This document shows positions 45,672 to 56,658 of a stretch of 64,000 bases of DNA, one piece after another. The stretch's first letter is position 1. Each line of letters opens with the position of its first letter. The translations under genes were made by a program, and so were the position numbers. The stretch spans positions 310,001 through 374,000 of the forward strand of contig CAVRGQ010000004.1 in assembly GCA_963720785.1 (NCBI GenBank). Reading direction: 5' to 3'. Source of the stretch: CAVRGQ01 sp963720785. GTDB taxonomy: Bacteria; Actinomycetota; Acidimicrobiia; IMCC26256; DASPTH01. The notes below the pieces were generated by a model, which ran no database searches, was not told the DNA's origin, and saw only the letters and a program-made list of their open reading frames with translations.

Positions 45672-46656
45672 ATGACCAGCGACGACCTCACCATCCGCCG
45701 CGCCTCCGTCGAGGACTTCCCGCGCATCGTCGAGCTCGCGCGTGTCGCGCGCTCGGCTGGGCCGACGACGACGCCGCGTTCCTCACGTGGAAGCACCTCG
45801 AGAACCCGTTCGGCGTGTCGCCGATGTGGCTCGCGCTCGACGGCGACCGCGTCGTCGGCTTCCGCACCTTCCTGCGCTGGGAGTTCCTGTTCCCCGGCGG
45901 GCAGGTGATCAAGGCGGCCCGCGCCGTCGACACCGCGACCGACCCCGAGTACCAGGGGCGGGGCATCTTCACCCGCCTCACCCTCGGCGGCCTCGAGGAG
46001 CTGCCCGCCGAGGGCATCAAGCTCATCTTCAACACGCCGAACGACAAGAGCCTGCCCGGCTACCTGAAGATGGGGTGGACCCAGCTCGGCCGCCTCTCGG
46101 CCACGGTGATGCCCACGAGCTTCCACTTCTTCACCGTGATCCACACCGCCCGCACCGCGGCAGGGCGCTGGCCGATCCCGACCGCCCTCGGCGACCCCGC
46201 AGCCGACGCCTTCACCGATCACGAGGCGCGTGCGCCGACCTGCTCGCGAGCTGGCCGGTCAACACGCGGATCATCACCCGGCGCACCCCCGAGCTGTTCG
46301 CCTGGCGCTACGGCTTCGAGCCCCTCGGGTACCGGGTGATCTCCCGGAAGTCGAGGCTCAGCGACGGTTTCGCCGTGTTCCGCCGCCGCCAGCGGGGCAA
46401 GGCGATCGAGCTCGTCCTGTGCGACATGGTGCTCCCGGAGGACGACCAGCGCCTCGCCGACGACCTCATCGACAAGGTCCAGAAGGCCGCCCCGGCCGAC
46501 TACATGATCCGCCTCGACCACCGGCGTGTGACACGCGGGCCGTTCGTTCGTCTCCCCAAGGTCGGGCCGGTGCTCACGTGCCGGCCCCTCGACGCCTCGC
46601 CGGCTCCGGAGCTGTCGAGGTGGCGTCTGACCATGGGAGACGTCGAGCTCTTCTGA
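45672..46656 (+). CDS. GNAT-family acetyltransferase of glycan clusters, two frameshifts
   Basis: About 328 residues after restoring one base near 45748 and one near 46227 (both breaks look like deletions). LTIRRASVEDFPRIVELARV opens, then ALGWADDDAAFLTWKHLENPFG, GDRVVGFRTFLRWEF, DTATDPEYQGRGIFTRLTLG (acetyl-CoA QxxGxG/A loop) and FNTPNDKSLPGYLKMGWTQL. The C-terminal third is a second domain (LFAWRYGFEPLGYRVI to RPLDASPAPELSRW). This layout is common in proteins next to polysaccharide deacetylases. ATG 45672. Divergent from the deacetylase, and possibly opposite in function: one adds and one removes acetyl groups. Confidence 0.78.
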
Positions 46657-46744
46657 CCGGACCGGCCGCAACGCCGGACCGGTCGGTGGGGCCCGGCGGC
46701 GTCGCCGGCCCGCCTGGCCGGTCGGAGTCGGGGGAGCCAGGGCA

Positions 46745-48610
46745 GTGTCGCAACCACGGCGAGGGTTGCTCCACGAAGCGATCGAGACCATCGAGGCCGC
46801 CATCGACCGGGCGGTCGAACCCGCGGTCGACCCTGCTCGCGCGCGTCCGCGCGTCGTCTGGTTCGGCGCGTGGGTGTTGTCGGGCGCCGCGGCGGCGGTG
46901 CTGTGCGCACTCCTCGTCGGCGGGCAGGCGCTCCCGCCCGCGCCGGCCTTCCTCGTGCTCGCGGCGCTCCTCGCGCTGTCCACCAACCACGACGTCGTGT
47001 TCCCCAACGAGTACGCGGCGAGCGCCGACCTCGCGGTGGTGCTCGCCGCGGTGGTGGCGTTCCGCCACGACGCCGCGTACGTGGGTCCGCTGCTGATCGG
47101 ACTGCTGGCGGGCCCGCTCGACGTCGTGCAATGGCAGCGCCACGCGTTCATGCGCATGGCCTGGAACTCGGGTGACCGCGGCCTGGCCGCGCTCGCCGCG
47201 GCGGGGGCCTTCGCGGCCGTCGGCCACGCGGCCGGCGACTCCGTGGTGGCGGTGGTGGCGGCGGCGTTGGCCGCGGTGCTCGCGGCGGCGGTCGTCGACG
47301 CGCTGCTGTCGCTCGTGCTCATCAACGCGCGCGGCGCCACCCTGCACGACAGCTGGCGCGCCGTCCTCGACATCGACGCGCTGCAGTTCCCGCTCGCGTG
47401 CGCCGGGGCGGCGGCCGGCTTCCTGGTGACCGGCGTCGCGTGGTGGGCGGTCGTACCGCCGATGGTCGCGCTGGTGTTGGCGCCCGAGCTCGTGCAGGCC
47501 CGGTCACGGCGTCCCCACCACCGTGGCCCGCGACGTCCTGCTCGGGATCGAGGTCGTCGTCGCGTGCGCGCTGCTCGCGCCCTTCGTGGCGGTGCCCGCC
47601 CCGCTCACGATCTGCGCGCTGCTCGTGGTCGCGGTGCGTCGCGGGTGCCGAGCTCGTGGTCGACGCGCGGGCGGCGGTCCCCGTGGTGCTCGGCGTCGTC
47701 GTGGTCGCCGCCGCGCTCGCCGCGGCCGGGGCCGACCACGGGAGCGGCGGGGGCGGCGGGGGCGAAGGCGCGTTCGCCGGGTTGCTGGTGGGTGCGGGGG
47801 CGACGGCCGCGTCGTGGTGGTGCACGCAGGGGAGCAGTCGCGCGTCGGGCCGGGTGCGCGCGCCTCTGGGGGTGGGCACCGCGGCCGTGGCCGGTGCCGC
47901 GGCCGGTGCGCTCGTCGACACCGTGCACCGGCACGACGCGATCGGCGACGTGCACGCGCTGGGCGCGGCCCTGGGTGCCGTGCTGGTGTTCGCCGCCGTC
48001 GCACTGGTGGTCGCACGCGGCGCCGACGTCCCGCGCGAGGGGATGCGGCTGGTGTGGGCGTTCCCTCTCGTCGCGCTCGCCGCGACCGCCGGCGCGGTCG
48101 GCGCGCTGGGCGACGACATCGCGCGCGGGCTGCCGGTGCTGCTGCTCGGCCTCGGCGCGGTGGCGGCGGCGTGGTGCGGCTCGACGCCGTGGCGCAGCCG
48201 GGTGCTGTCGCGCCGCCTGGGCGAGATCGCCGGCCGCGGCCGGGTCGCGACGATGGGCTTCGCCGCGGCGTCGGCCGTCGTCGCCGGTGTGGCCGCGTGC
48301 GTCGAGCTCGGGCGATGCCCGTGTCCTGGCGGCCGTCGTGATGGTCGGCGCCGGCGACACCGCGGTGGCGATGGCCCTCGCGGCAACCCGCCAGTGGCGC
48401 TTCGCACCGCGCGCCCGGGCGCGCGACACCACGCTCCTCGTCGGCGCCGCGGTGCTCGTGTCGGTGGCGGGCCTCGGCGCGGCCGACGGCTCCTGGTGGA
48501 GCCTCCCGGTCGTGGTCGTCGGCGCGGCGGTGACCGTCGCGGTGGGGCGCCGGTCGGTCGCCCGCAGCGATGCTGCCGGTGTCGCCGCCGGATCGGGGCG
48601 CCGATCGTGA
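46745..48610 (+). CDS. Large polytopic membrane protein, paralogue A, three frameshifts
   Basis: About 620 residues once three extra bases (near 47510, 47645 and 48315) are removed. GTG 46745. It has more than a dozen hydrophobic segments, for example AWVLSGAAAAVLCALLVGG, ADLAVVLAAVVAF, ALVFAP-like strings and VLVFAAVALVVARGADVP. Cytosolic marks are LLAGPLDVVQWQRHAFMRMAWNSGDRGLA-type sequence near residue 125 and a WCGSTPWRSRVLSRRLGEI segment at about 475. These recur in the next gene. The N-terminal pattern resembles MASE/GGDEF-linked membrane domains of actinobacteria (LVGPL-W---FVRMAYNSG), but no GGDEF domain is attached. Function unknown. It overlaps its paralogue by GTGA. Confidence 0.6.
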   Translation: MSQPRRGLLHEAIETIEAAIDRAVEPAVDPARARPRVVWFGAWVLSGAAAAVLCALLVGGQALPPAPAFLVLAALLALSTNHDVVFPNEYAASADLAVVLAAVVAFRHDAAYVGPLLIGLLAGPLDVVQWQRHAFMRMAWNSGDRGLAALAAAGAFAAVGHAAGDSVVAVVAAALAAVLAAAVVDALLSLVLINARGATLHDSWRAVLDIDALQFPLACAGAAAGFLVTGVAWWAVVPPMVALVLAPELVQARSRRPHHRGPRRPARDRGRRRVRAARALRGGARPAHDLRAARGRGASRVPSSWSTRGRRSPWCSASSWSPPRSPRPGPTTGAAGAAGAKARSPGCWWVRGRRPRRGGARRGAVARRAGCARLWGWAPRPWPVPRPVRSSTPCTGTTRSATCTRWARPWVPCWCSPPSHWWSHAAPTSRARGCGWCGRSLSSRSPRPPARSARWATTSRAGCRCCCSASARWRRRGAARRRGAAGCCRAAWARSPAAAGSRRWASPRRRPSSPVWPRASSSGDARVLAAVVMVGAGDTAVAMALAATRQWRFAPRARARDTTLLVGAAVLVSVAGLGAADGSWWSLPVVVVGAAVTVAVGRRSVARSDAAGVAAGSGRRS

Positions 48611-50357
48611 GCGGGGAGCTCCCCGTCGCCCCGCGCCCGCGCGTGCGCGTCGCGATCGAACCGCGCACGGTCACCCGGGCGGCGGCCGGGTACTCGTGGG
48701 CGCTCGCGCTCGTGGGGGTGGCCGTGCTCGTCGTGCTGGTGGCGCGGGGCGCGTCGCTGCCGCCGCTGGTGCCGACGGCGCTGCTCGTGGTGGTGGTGGC
48801 GTTGTGCGTCGGACGGGTGGCGCTCTACCCGAGCGAGCTCGCGGCCACCGCCGAGCTCGCGGTGCTGCTCTGTGCGGTCACCGCGTTCCGCGACCAGCGC
48901 GCCGGTCACCGGGCCGCTGTTGCTCGCGTTGCTCGTCGGTCCCCTCGACCGTGATCACTGGCGGCAGCGCTCGTTCGTGCGCATGGCCTACAACTCGGGC
49001 GACCGCGCCCTGGCCGCCCTCGGCGCCGCGGGCGCCTTCGCCGGGGTCAGCGCCGTCCTCGGCACGTCGGTCGGCGCGCTCGTCGCGGCCACGGCCGTCG
49101 CTGCGACCGCCGCCACGGTGCTCGACAGCGCCGCGACCGTCGGCCTCGTCGTCGCTCTCGGGGGCAGCGCCCGCGCCGCGCGCCGGGAGTTGCTCGACAT
49201 CGACGCCCTCGCGCTGCCGCTCGCGGCGGCGGGCGGTGCCGTCGGGTTCCTGGCCTCGGGGGTCGGTTGGTGGGTGGCCGCACTGCCACTGGGGCTGCTC
49301 GCGCTCGTGCCCGAGCTGGTGCAGGCCCGCGCCCGCATCCCGGCCCGCTTCGCGCGCGACGCGCTCCTCGGCGGGGAGCTCGTCGTGGCGCTGGTGGCCG
49401 TGGGCGTGGTGGCCGAGCCGCCCGCGTGGCCGACGGCGCTGGTGCTCGCGGGCGTGGCGCTGCTGGTGGGGGCCGAGCTCGTCGTCGACGACCGGGTGCC
49501 CGTGCCGCCGGTGCTCGCCGTCGTCGTGGTGGTCGCGGCCGTCACCGTGGGCGGAACCGCGGCGGTGTTCGCCGGTGCGCTCGTGGGCGCGCTCGCCACC
49601 GCGTGCGCGTGGTGGCGGGGCCGACGCGGCAGCACTCGGGTCGCGGCCGTCGGTGTGGGCGTTGCCGCGGGTGCCGGCGTGCTCGCGGGAGCGCGGCTTC
49701 GGTCGCGATCACCGAACCCGTGTTGGTGTGGGGAGTTGCGGCCCTGGCGCTCGCGCTCTTCGCGGTGCCGGCCATGCTGCTCGCCCGTTCCCCCTGGCGC
49801 GGGGAGTTGGTCGACCTCGGATGGACCCTGCCGCTGCTCGTGGCCCCGATCGCCCTCGGCGTGGTGCCCTCGCTCGGGATCGCCGCGGCGGTGGCGTCGA
49901 GCGGCGCGCTGCTCCTCGCGGTCGCCGCGCTCGGCGCGTGGTGTGGCGCGACGCCGTGGCGCAGCCGGGTGCTCTCCCGGGCGGGCGCGCACGCGCTCGG
50001 ACGCGGGAGAACGCCGACGTTCCTCGTGGTGTGCGGCGCGGTGGTCGGTGGCCGCGGGCCTCGGGCTCGCGCTGTCGTCCACCGCGCGCGGCGCAGTGGT
50101 GCGCGTGGGCGGCCGTTGCGTTGCTTGCGAGCGCCGCGACCATGGCGTTGTGGGCGACGCGGCAATGGCGGTTGGCGCCCCGGGCAAGGACGCGGCAGAC
50201 CGCGATCCTGGGCATGGCTGTGGTGGCCGCGTGTGTGGCGACCTCGCTCGCGCAGGGCGCCGGGCTCGATGCATCGCTGGTGTGCAGCGCGGCAGCTGCG
50301 CTCGTGGTCGCGTTCGCGGGACGGGCGTCGGTGCGCCTCGGCGACCGCGCCCACTGA
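48607..50357 (+). CDS. Large polytopic membrane protein, paralogue B, four frameshifts
   Basis: About 582 residues after correction (breaks near 48918, 49700, 50045 and 50105). GTG 48607 overlaps the stop of paralogue A. Shared blocks with paralogue A, in order: LLALLVGPLDRDHWRQRSF with FVRMAYNSGDRALAALGAAG; LLDIDALALPLAAAGGAVGF; ALVPELVQARARIPARFARD; WCGATPWRSRVLSRAG; and TRQWRLAPRARTRQTAIL. Many transmembrane helices and no recognisable enzyme motif. The tandem arrangement and equal order of blocks show duplication. Possibly a two-subunit transporter or sensor; no direct evidence. The methyltransferase gene follows by 47 bases. Confidence 0.58.
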
Positions 50358-50404
50358 GGCAGATCGGCGCCGACCCCGCCGCTCGCCACCACTACTGTCG
50401 ACCG

Positions 50405-51073
50405 ATGGGGCAGGCACCGGTGGTCTACGACAACGATCGCCCGGAGATGCTCGCCTTCGTGCCCGCCGACGCCGCGTCGATCCTCGACGTCGGCTGCGCC
50501 ACCGGGCGCTTCGGCGAGACCTTGCGCGTAGCCCGGCCCGGCGCCGCGATCCACGGCATCGATCCCACCGAACACGACGCATCACGCCCGAATCCCTACG
50601 CGACGCGCACGACGGGCCTCTACCCGCAGGACCTGCCCTCAGGGGTGCGCTACGACTGCATCATCTTCAACGACGTGCTCGAGCACATGCCCGATCCGTG
50701 GGAGGCGCTCCACGCGACGCGCGAACTGCTGACCGACCGCGGCTGTGTCGTTGCGTCGATCCCGAACGTCCGGCATCTCACCCTGTTGCTGCCCCTCGTG
50801 CTGAAGGGGCGGTGGGACTACGACGACTCGGGCATCCTCGACCGCACGCACCTGCGCTTCTTCACGAAGCAGTCGATGCGCGACCTGTTCGAGTCGACGG
50901 GGTACGAGGTGGTGCAGGTGGAGCCGCTGCGCGTGACGAAGCCGCAGTCGATCGGTCGCGTCGACGAGATGCTCGGCGGCGCCTTCACCGAGTTCATCGC
51001 GCATCAGTACGCCGTGGTGGCGCGAGCGCGGTCTGATCAGCGCATGCCGGAGAGCTGTAGAGCCTCTCGGTAG
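50405..51073 (+). CDS. Class I SAM-dependent methyltransferase
   Basis: 222 residues, one of the few intact genes in this part of the window. SAM motif I ILDVGCATGRFGETLRVA is at about residue 22, HGIDPTEHD follows as the acidic strand-2 end, and CIIFNDVLEHMPDPWEALHA is the methyltransferase 11/23 signature. Then IPNVRHLTLLLPLVLKGRWD and LDRTHLRFFTKQSMRDLFES are characteristic of sugar-cluster methyltransferases next to glycosyltransferases. ATG 50405. The 3' end overlaps the convergent ABC exporter gene by 37 bases. Probably methylates a glycan sugar; the acceptor is unknown. Confidence 0.88.
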   Translation: MGQAPVVYDNDRPEMLAFVPADAASILDVGCATGRFGETLRVARPGAAIHGIDPTEHDASRPNPYATRTTGLYPQDLPSGVRYDCIIFNDVLEHMPDPWEALHATRELLTDRGCVVASIPNVRHLTLLLPLVLKGRWDYDDSGILDRTHLRFFTKQSMRDLFESTGYEVVQVEPLRVTKPQSIGRVDEMLGGAFTEFIAHQYAVVARARSDQRMPESCRASR

Positions 51074-52834
51074 AACGGGTTCGAGGCCTCGAGCGCGCTG
51101 CGGAGTGTCGAAGCCCTGAGCTCGCCGTTCATGATCACCATGATCCGATCGCAGATGCGAGGGTCGACATGCGGTGCGCGACCACGAACGACTGTCTGTC
51201 CGCGGAGCGAGGCCGGCCACGGTGTCGCGCATGAGTGATTCGGAGCGGACATCGAGTGCGCTCGTCGGGCTCGTCGAGCACCACGACGTCGGGGTTCTCC
51301 GCGAGGGCACGGGCGATGCACAAGCGCTGACGCTGGCCGCCCGAGAGCTGTCCGCCACGTTCGCCGACGGGCGTGTCGTAGCCGTTCGGCCACGACGATG
51401 TCGTCGTGGATGTGCGCGAGGCGCGCCGCTTCCTCGACCTGCTCGTGGTTCAGTTGCCGTCGGTAGAAGCGGATGTTCTCCTCGCACGGTGCCGGAGAGC
51501 AGACGCGCCTCCTGAGGCACGAAACTCATTCGCCCGTACCAATCGTCGATCGCCAGGGTCGCAACATCGTGGCCATCAGCGGTGATGACGCCGGTCGTCG
51601 GCTCGCGAAGGCGGAGGAGCAGCTGCACGAGCGTGGACTTCCCGGCACCCGAGGGCCCGATGATCGCCGATGATCTCTCCGGGTTGGACCTGGAAGGACA
51701 CGTCTCGAAGCGCAGGCACTCCCGGTTCGTACTCGAAGGTGACGTGCTTGAACTGCAGAGCGCCGATGCGCTCGATCGGCTTGCCGGTCTGTTGGAGCGC
51801 CGCCTTCTGGTACCGCGCTTCTTCCTCGCCGAGAGTCTCGAGGTACGGCGCGGCCTGGTGCAGCGACTGAACGGTGGCTTGCAGGTTCTGCGCATAAGCC
51901 AATGAGCGCAAGAGGATCAGCACGACGGCGCCGAGCGAGGCGAGTCGAGAACCGCCGATGGCGTAGCTCAACGCCAGCGCGCCCACGATGAATCCCATCG
52001 CGATGCCCTGGTATACGACGGGGATTGCTCCGCCGACGTACAGAGTGCGCAACATCGAGTTCGATGCGTTGTCGGTGAGGTGGTCGAGCCGATCGGTCAC
52101 CGCCTCCTTGGCGCCGAAGATGTGGACCTCTTGAAGCGTGGATGTCAGCTCGGTCACGCCGGTCGCGAGCCACATGTCGGCGTCTGCCGTTCGGCGCGAG
52201 CGTCGGCGGAGAGCGGCGCGCAGCGGGCGAAGAATGAGGCCGATGAGGAGGGCAGCCACACCGGCCGCGACCGATGCCACGGCATTGACGACGAGCGGGC
52301 CGCGAGGAGCGCTGCGAGATTGAACGCTGCGATGATCCCTTGCGTAACGGCGCTTACGGCGCTGGAAGTCTGGTACGCGAACGTGGTGACGAGCTGTTGG
52401 AGTCGTCCCTTCGCGTTGCTCGGATTGCAGGTCCCACGTTGCGCCTAGGTAGAGGCGGATCAACTTCTTGCAGGTTCGGTTGACGACCGAGGCAGTGGCG
52501 CGTGCTTGGACGACGGACTGCACGGCCTGGAGCGCAGCGCGGACCAACACGAGCAGTGCGGCGACGGCGACGAGCGTCTCGACCGCGATGTGATACGTGG
52601 GCAGCGGGCCCAACTGGATTTTGATCGAGGATCCATTCGACGCGACGGCGAATGCGATCCTCGCAATCAACGCCCAGCATCGCGGCTTCGGCGAAGCCGG
52701 CGATGATGGCGGACACCGAGAGCACCACGATCCGTCCGCGTTGGTCCCGAATGTAGGGCGCGACGGAATCTCGCGGACTCAGTTGACGCGGCGTCGTTGA
52801 TGACCGCTTCGAGGTCAACGCGCGCCGCCGTCAT
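51037..52834 (-). CDS. ABC exporter (fused membrane and ATPase domains), multiple frameshifts
   Basis: About 598 residues when joined across at least six breaks (near 52690, 52400, 52330, 51660, 51480, 51410, 51270, 51190). Membrane part: RGRIVVLSVSAIIAGFAEAA, VETLVAVAALLVLVRAALQA, GVAALLIGLILRPLRAALRR, VVYQGIAMGFIVGALALSYA. ATPase part: FKHVTFEYEPGVPALRDVSF, then GPSGAGKSTLVQLLLRLREP (Walker A), SFVPQEARLLSGTV (Q-loop), QLSGGQRQRLCIARAL with DVVVLDEP (Walker B) and VVAHRMSTL (H-loop). ATG 52834 is the best start; TTG 52818 reads the first 40 residues without a break. Cargo is probably a lipid-linked glycan given the flanking GT4, as for the flippase at 25.4 kb. Confidence 0.75.
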
Positions 52835-52932
52835 GGTGTGACGGATTCACAAGACCAGATGGTACGCGCTCCCAGAGAGCTCTCCGGCACGTGTCGCACC
52901 TCGCGCTCGGGCGAGCAGGTACGTTCAGTCCG

Positions 52933-54034
52933 ATGTCGCCTCGGATCCTTCAGGTCGTCACGGATACGGACCGACGGGGCGCCCAGGTGTTCGCCTGCGA
53001 TCTTCAGGCGGCATTGGAGGCGACTGGGAGATCCGTCTCGACGGTGGCCCTTGCTCCGGGAAGCATCGGTGGATTGGATCTCCGCGTCCTGGGGCCGAAG
53101 CGGATGGCGGTCTCAGCGCTGCGGGCGCTGCGCGGGGCGGTTCACGATGCTGATGTGGTGGTCGCTCACGGAAGCACGACGTTGCCCGCATGCGCGATCG
53201 CCACGTTCGGCACCAGAGTGCCGTTCGTCTACCGACAGATCAGCGACTCCCGATTCTGGGCCCCCACGCGACTTCGGCGCCTGCGTGTCCGCGCCGGGAT
53301 GTCACGTGCGGCGCACATCGTGGCTCTCTGGCCGGGCTCGGCGCAGACAGTGAGCGACTTGTTCGGAATCCCGGCCGCTCGGATCACCGTTGTCCCGAAT
53401 GGCGTGCCTGTGGCGCCGTTCGAACCGGCTGACCCGCTGGCGACACGCTGAAGCACGAATCGCGCTCGGCCTCCCGGCAGGCCGGACGACAGTCCTGTCC
53501 CTCGGCGCGCTCGCCCCGGAGAAGGGCGTCGATCTGGCGATTCGAGCGGTGGGCGATCTCCCGGACGTGTCGTTGTTGATAGTCGGCGACGGTCCGGAAC
53601 GGGCCGCACTCGAAGCGCTCGCGCGCGAGGTGGCGCGAGGCCGTGTGCTCCTCACGGGATCGATGAAGGACGCCACCACGGCGTACGCCGCCGCCGATGT
53701 CATCGTGTTGCCGAGTCGCGGTGGCGACAGCATGCCGGCAGTACTGATCGAGGCTGGGCTGTGCGGCTTGCCTGCGGTCACGACGCCGATCCAGGGAATT
53801 CCGGAGATTGTCCTTGACGGCGCCACGGGCGTGATCGTCCCGTGCGACGATCTCCAGGCGGTCGCCAGCGCTTTGGCATCGCTCGTCGGAGATCCGCAGC
53901 GGATGCGCCTCCTCGGGAATCGAGCTCGCGATCATTGCCTGCGTCACTTCTCGATCGATGTGGTCGCAGCGCAATGGGTTGCAGTACTCGACGCCGTGGT
54001 CGCGGGGCGTCCAGCTCAGGAGGAAGGCCGATGA
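52933..54034 (+). CDS. GT4-family glycosyltransferase, one frameshift
   Basis: About 366 residues after removing one base near 53443. N-terminal: RILQVVTDTDRRGAQVFACD, VVAHGSTTLPACAIATFGTR, VYRQISDSRFWAPTRLRR and ITVVPNGVPVAPFEPADP. C-terminal: VLSLGALAPEKGVDLAIRAV, LLIVGDGPERAALEALARE, ADVIVLPSRGGDSMPAVLIE (EX7E-like site) and LCGLPAVTTPIQGIPEIVLD. ATG 52933. It is divergent from the ABC exporter with a 98-base gap, and its stop lies 19 bases inside the convergent GT2 gene. Donor sugar unknown. Confidence 0.85.
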
Positions 54035-54881
54035 GCGATATCTACGTCCACCGTCTTGCCGAGTCGGCCCCGGGCGCCGTCGAGCGCGCCGCGGCCCAAC
54101 CATCACCAGCTTTCGAATCCTCTGGTGTCTCTCGCGTAGCAGCACGCCGACCGGCGAGTTTCCCGGTGGATCGGCTGGCACGCCAGACGTGGACTGCCTG
54201 CGTGAAGGTGTCGAGGGAGCGGTCGGTCGTCGACGCGTTGTGTGTGGATTCGGTAGTACACCTGATTGCGAGCTTCGTAGTAGTACTTCCAGGCGGGCTT
54301 GCTCGCGTCGGGCCGTCCCCTGGTGACTGCAACGACCGGATCGTCGGTGTACGTCACGGGAAAGCCACCGCGGAAGGCGCCACTGCAGGTATTCGGTATC
54401 CTCGGTCCACCAGAACAACTCGGCGTTTGGCACGCCGAGTCGCTCGACCGCAGTGCGAGGAAGCAGCACGGCAAGCCATCCGTGGGTGCGGCCCACTTCT
54501 CCGGTTTCGGCCCACGTCGCGGTTGCGAGCACCACACGGTCGTCACCGGCTAACTGCAGCTGCTCGTCGAGCGCATTGGGAGCCGGCGTGCAGTCGTCGT
54601 CGAGGATCCAGGCGAACCGTGAGTCGGTCTGTAGAAGATTGGCTAGTGCGCGTGCGTAGCCGCCGGCCGGCCCCAAATTCTCCGAGAGCCGCAGTATCCG
54701 AGCGCTCGGATGGGCGGCGAGGACCTCAACTGGCGACCGAGGACTCGCGTTGTCCACCACGAGAACAGCTCCGGGTGGCGTCGACTGCGCTTCGATTGCT
54801 GACAGACAACGGTCGAGCGCCTCCGGGGCGTCGTAGGTGAGCACGACGGCGAGGACCTCGTCCGGCCCGCGGCGGCGTCAC
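54016..54881 (-). CDS. GT2-family glycosyltransferase (rhamnosyltransferase-like), several frameshifts
   Basis: About 287 residues. GTG 54881 overlaps the stop of the upstream capsule-type gene. After a break within the first ten codons it reads DEVLAVVLTYDAPEALDRCL, then LVVDNASPRSPVEVLA, LGPAGGYARALANLLQTDSR, FAWILDDDCTPAPNALDEQL (DDDxD site) and FWWTEDTEYLQWRL. Further breaks follow, and KPAWKYYYEARNQVYYRIHT is the acceptor-end motif of dTDP-rhamnosyl/GT2 family members. In the frame ending at 54016 the tail reads GRGALDGARGRLGKTVD, which is the usual C-terminus. This end overlaps the convergent GT4 gene by 19 bases. Sugar not known. Confidence 0.75.
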
Positions 54882-56587
54882 TGGTTCATTGCCAAGAAGT
54901 CGAAGTCGCGCGACTCGCGCGCCCACTGCGCCCACTCCGTGAGATCGCCGCGGTCGCGCAGTTCGTCGACATCGCGCACGGTGAAGCGCACGTTGCGGTC
55001 GATCGGGTGCCAGCCCTCTTCGGCGAAGTCGAACACCAGCTCGAACGACTTCGTGAGCCACGGACGGCGGAGGAACAGCGTGTGCGCGTACCGCCGTGCC
55101 TTCGTGCGCATCTCCTCGGGAAGCGGGCCGTAGGTGTGCAGGTTCGCCAGCCGATCGAGGAACTCGTCGGTCGACTGGGAGTCGAAGGTGAACCCGCGCC
55201 CCGCGTAGGTGCCGGTGCCCGCGGTGATCGCCGGCTTGCCGAAGCACGCGATCTCCATGCCGGGCGTGCCGCGCACGGTGACCGCGTAGTCGGCGAAGCG
55301 GTAGAGCGACAGCGTGCTGATCTTCGTGTGGGGCAGCAGCAGGTGCACGTGCGGCGGCAGCTCGGGGAAGTGCTCGCGCACGAGCGCGACCTCGGAGCTC
55401 TCACCGCCGACGTCGCCGTGCTTGGTGCGGAACACGTTCGACGGGTGCGCCTTGATCACCCAGTTGAGCTCCGGGTTGGCGATCGCCGCGCGCACGCTCT
55501 GCACGAGCCAGTCGGCGTAGTTCTCGAACAGGTCGACGCCGAAGAACAGGCTCGCATCCCACAGCACGTGGGCGAAGATCACCGCGGTCGGCTTCGAGGG
55601 ATCGACGCCGGTCTCGGCGACGATCTGCTCGTCGGTCGCGGCCTCGGTGTCGGGCTGGAACTGCGCGCCCAGCTTCCAACGGCCCCCGTAGCGGTCGTCG
55701 AAGTCCTGATCGAGCTCGGCACTCGTCGGCCGCAGTCCATTCGCTCGCGTCCACCAGGGCGAGCGTCTCCTCCGACACCGACTTCGCGTCGACGCGGCGG
55801 GTCTCACGCGTGAGGCGCTTGCTCATCAGCGCGTCTTCGCGCCAGATGCCGATGGTCTGGATCACGTCGACGTCGCGGCGACCGCCACGTCGACGAGAGG
55901 ACCGTTCATCGAGTAGTTGGCCTCCTCGACCAGCACCAGCTCGGGAGCGATGTCGTCGAAGAGATGCTCGTAGCGCACCACGCTGCCGAGCACGTCGTCG
56001 GTGATCGAGCCGAGGATGTCGACGTTGCGGCCGAGCGCGAGGTCCGGGGAACCGTCGAAGGTCACCCGGATGAGCGACGAGAGCACGTGGTTGCCGATCG
56101 CGTAGCCGCGGTAGGTCCACGTCTTGATGGCCTCGAAGTCGATCGCGCCCGCGAGCAGAACCTCGCGCACGCGCTCGATCTCGTTGCGCTCGGCGCGGGT
56201 GAGCGCGATCGAGTCGTACGTGACCACGTCGCTGATGCCGAAGGCCTTCGCATACCGGCGGATCCGGTGGGCGCGGTTCGAGGGCATGGCAACCACCGGC
56301 CGCATTCCCTCGAGCCGGAGCGCAGAGGCGAGCACGAGGCCGAGCTTGGTCTCGTAGATGTTGTCGCGGTACAGGCCCACCAGTACCGCCGGGGCGTCGG
56401 GGGCCGGTGCCGGCTGGGCGCGGAGGAAGGCGGCGTTGTCCCGCGTTGCCTGCAGGTCGCGACGGAGGTCGAGCTCCCAGCGAGGGTTGCGGGCAAACCG
56501 GTACGCGTCGACCAGCCACGGCAGTCGCGTGGCGGTGGCGGCGGCGGCGCGCCGCAGCGGGATTGCGGGAGGCTCCCGCGGAGGCAC
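54878..56587 (-). CDS. Capsule/surface-glycan biosynthesis protein (KpsC-like, possible nonulosonate transferase), two frameshifts
   Basis: About 569 residues; breaks near 55880 and 55745 cancel in length. The first third carries VLVGLYRDNIYETKLGLVLA, VVAMPSNRAHRIRRYAKAFG and a DDIAPELVLVEEANYSMNG segment. The C-terminal half carries AVIFAHVLWDASLFFGVDLF, NPELNWVIKAHPSNVFRTKH (HPS motif) and TVRGTPGMEIACFGKPAITAG, a GT-B donor-site pattern like Capsule_synth/KpsC proteins that transfer Kdo. It is divergent from the NeuA-HAD gene by 71 bases, so an acid-sugar (nonulosonate) transferase is an attractive idea, but this is inferred from context. GTG 56587 start. No signal peptide. Confidence 0.68.
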
Positions 56588-56658
56588 TCACGGTGGGAAA
56601 TTCCTGCCTGGTCGGTCGTTCTCGCAGTGTGTGAACCGCGTAGCGGTGACCCGCGTGC

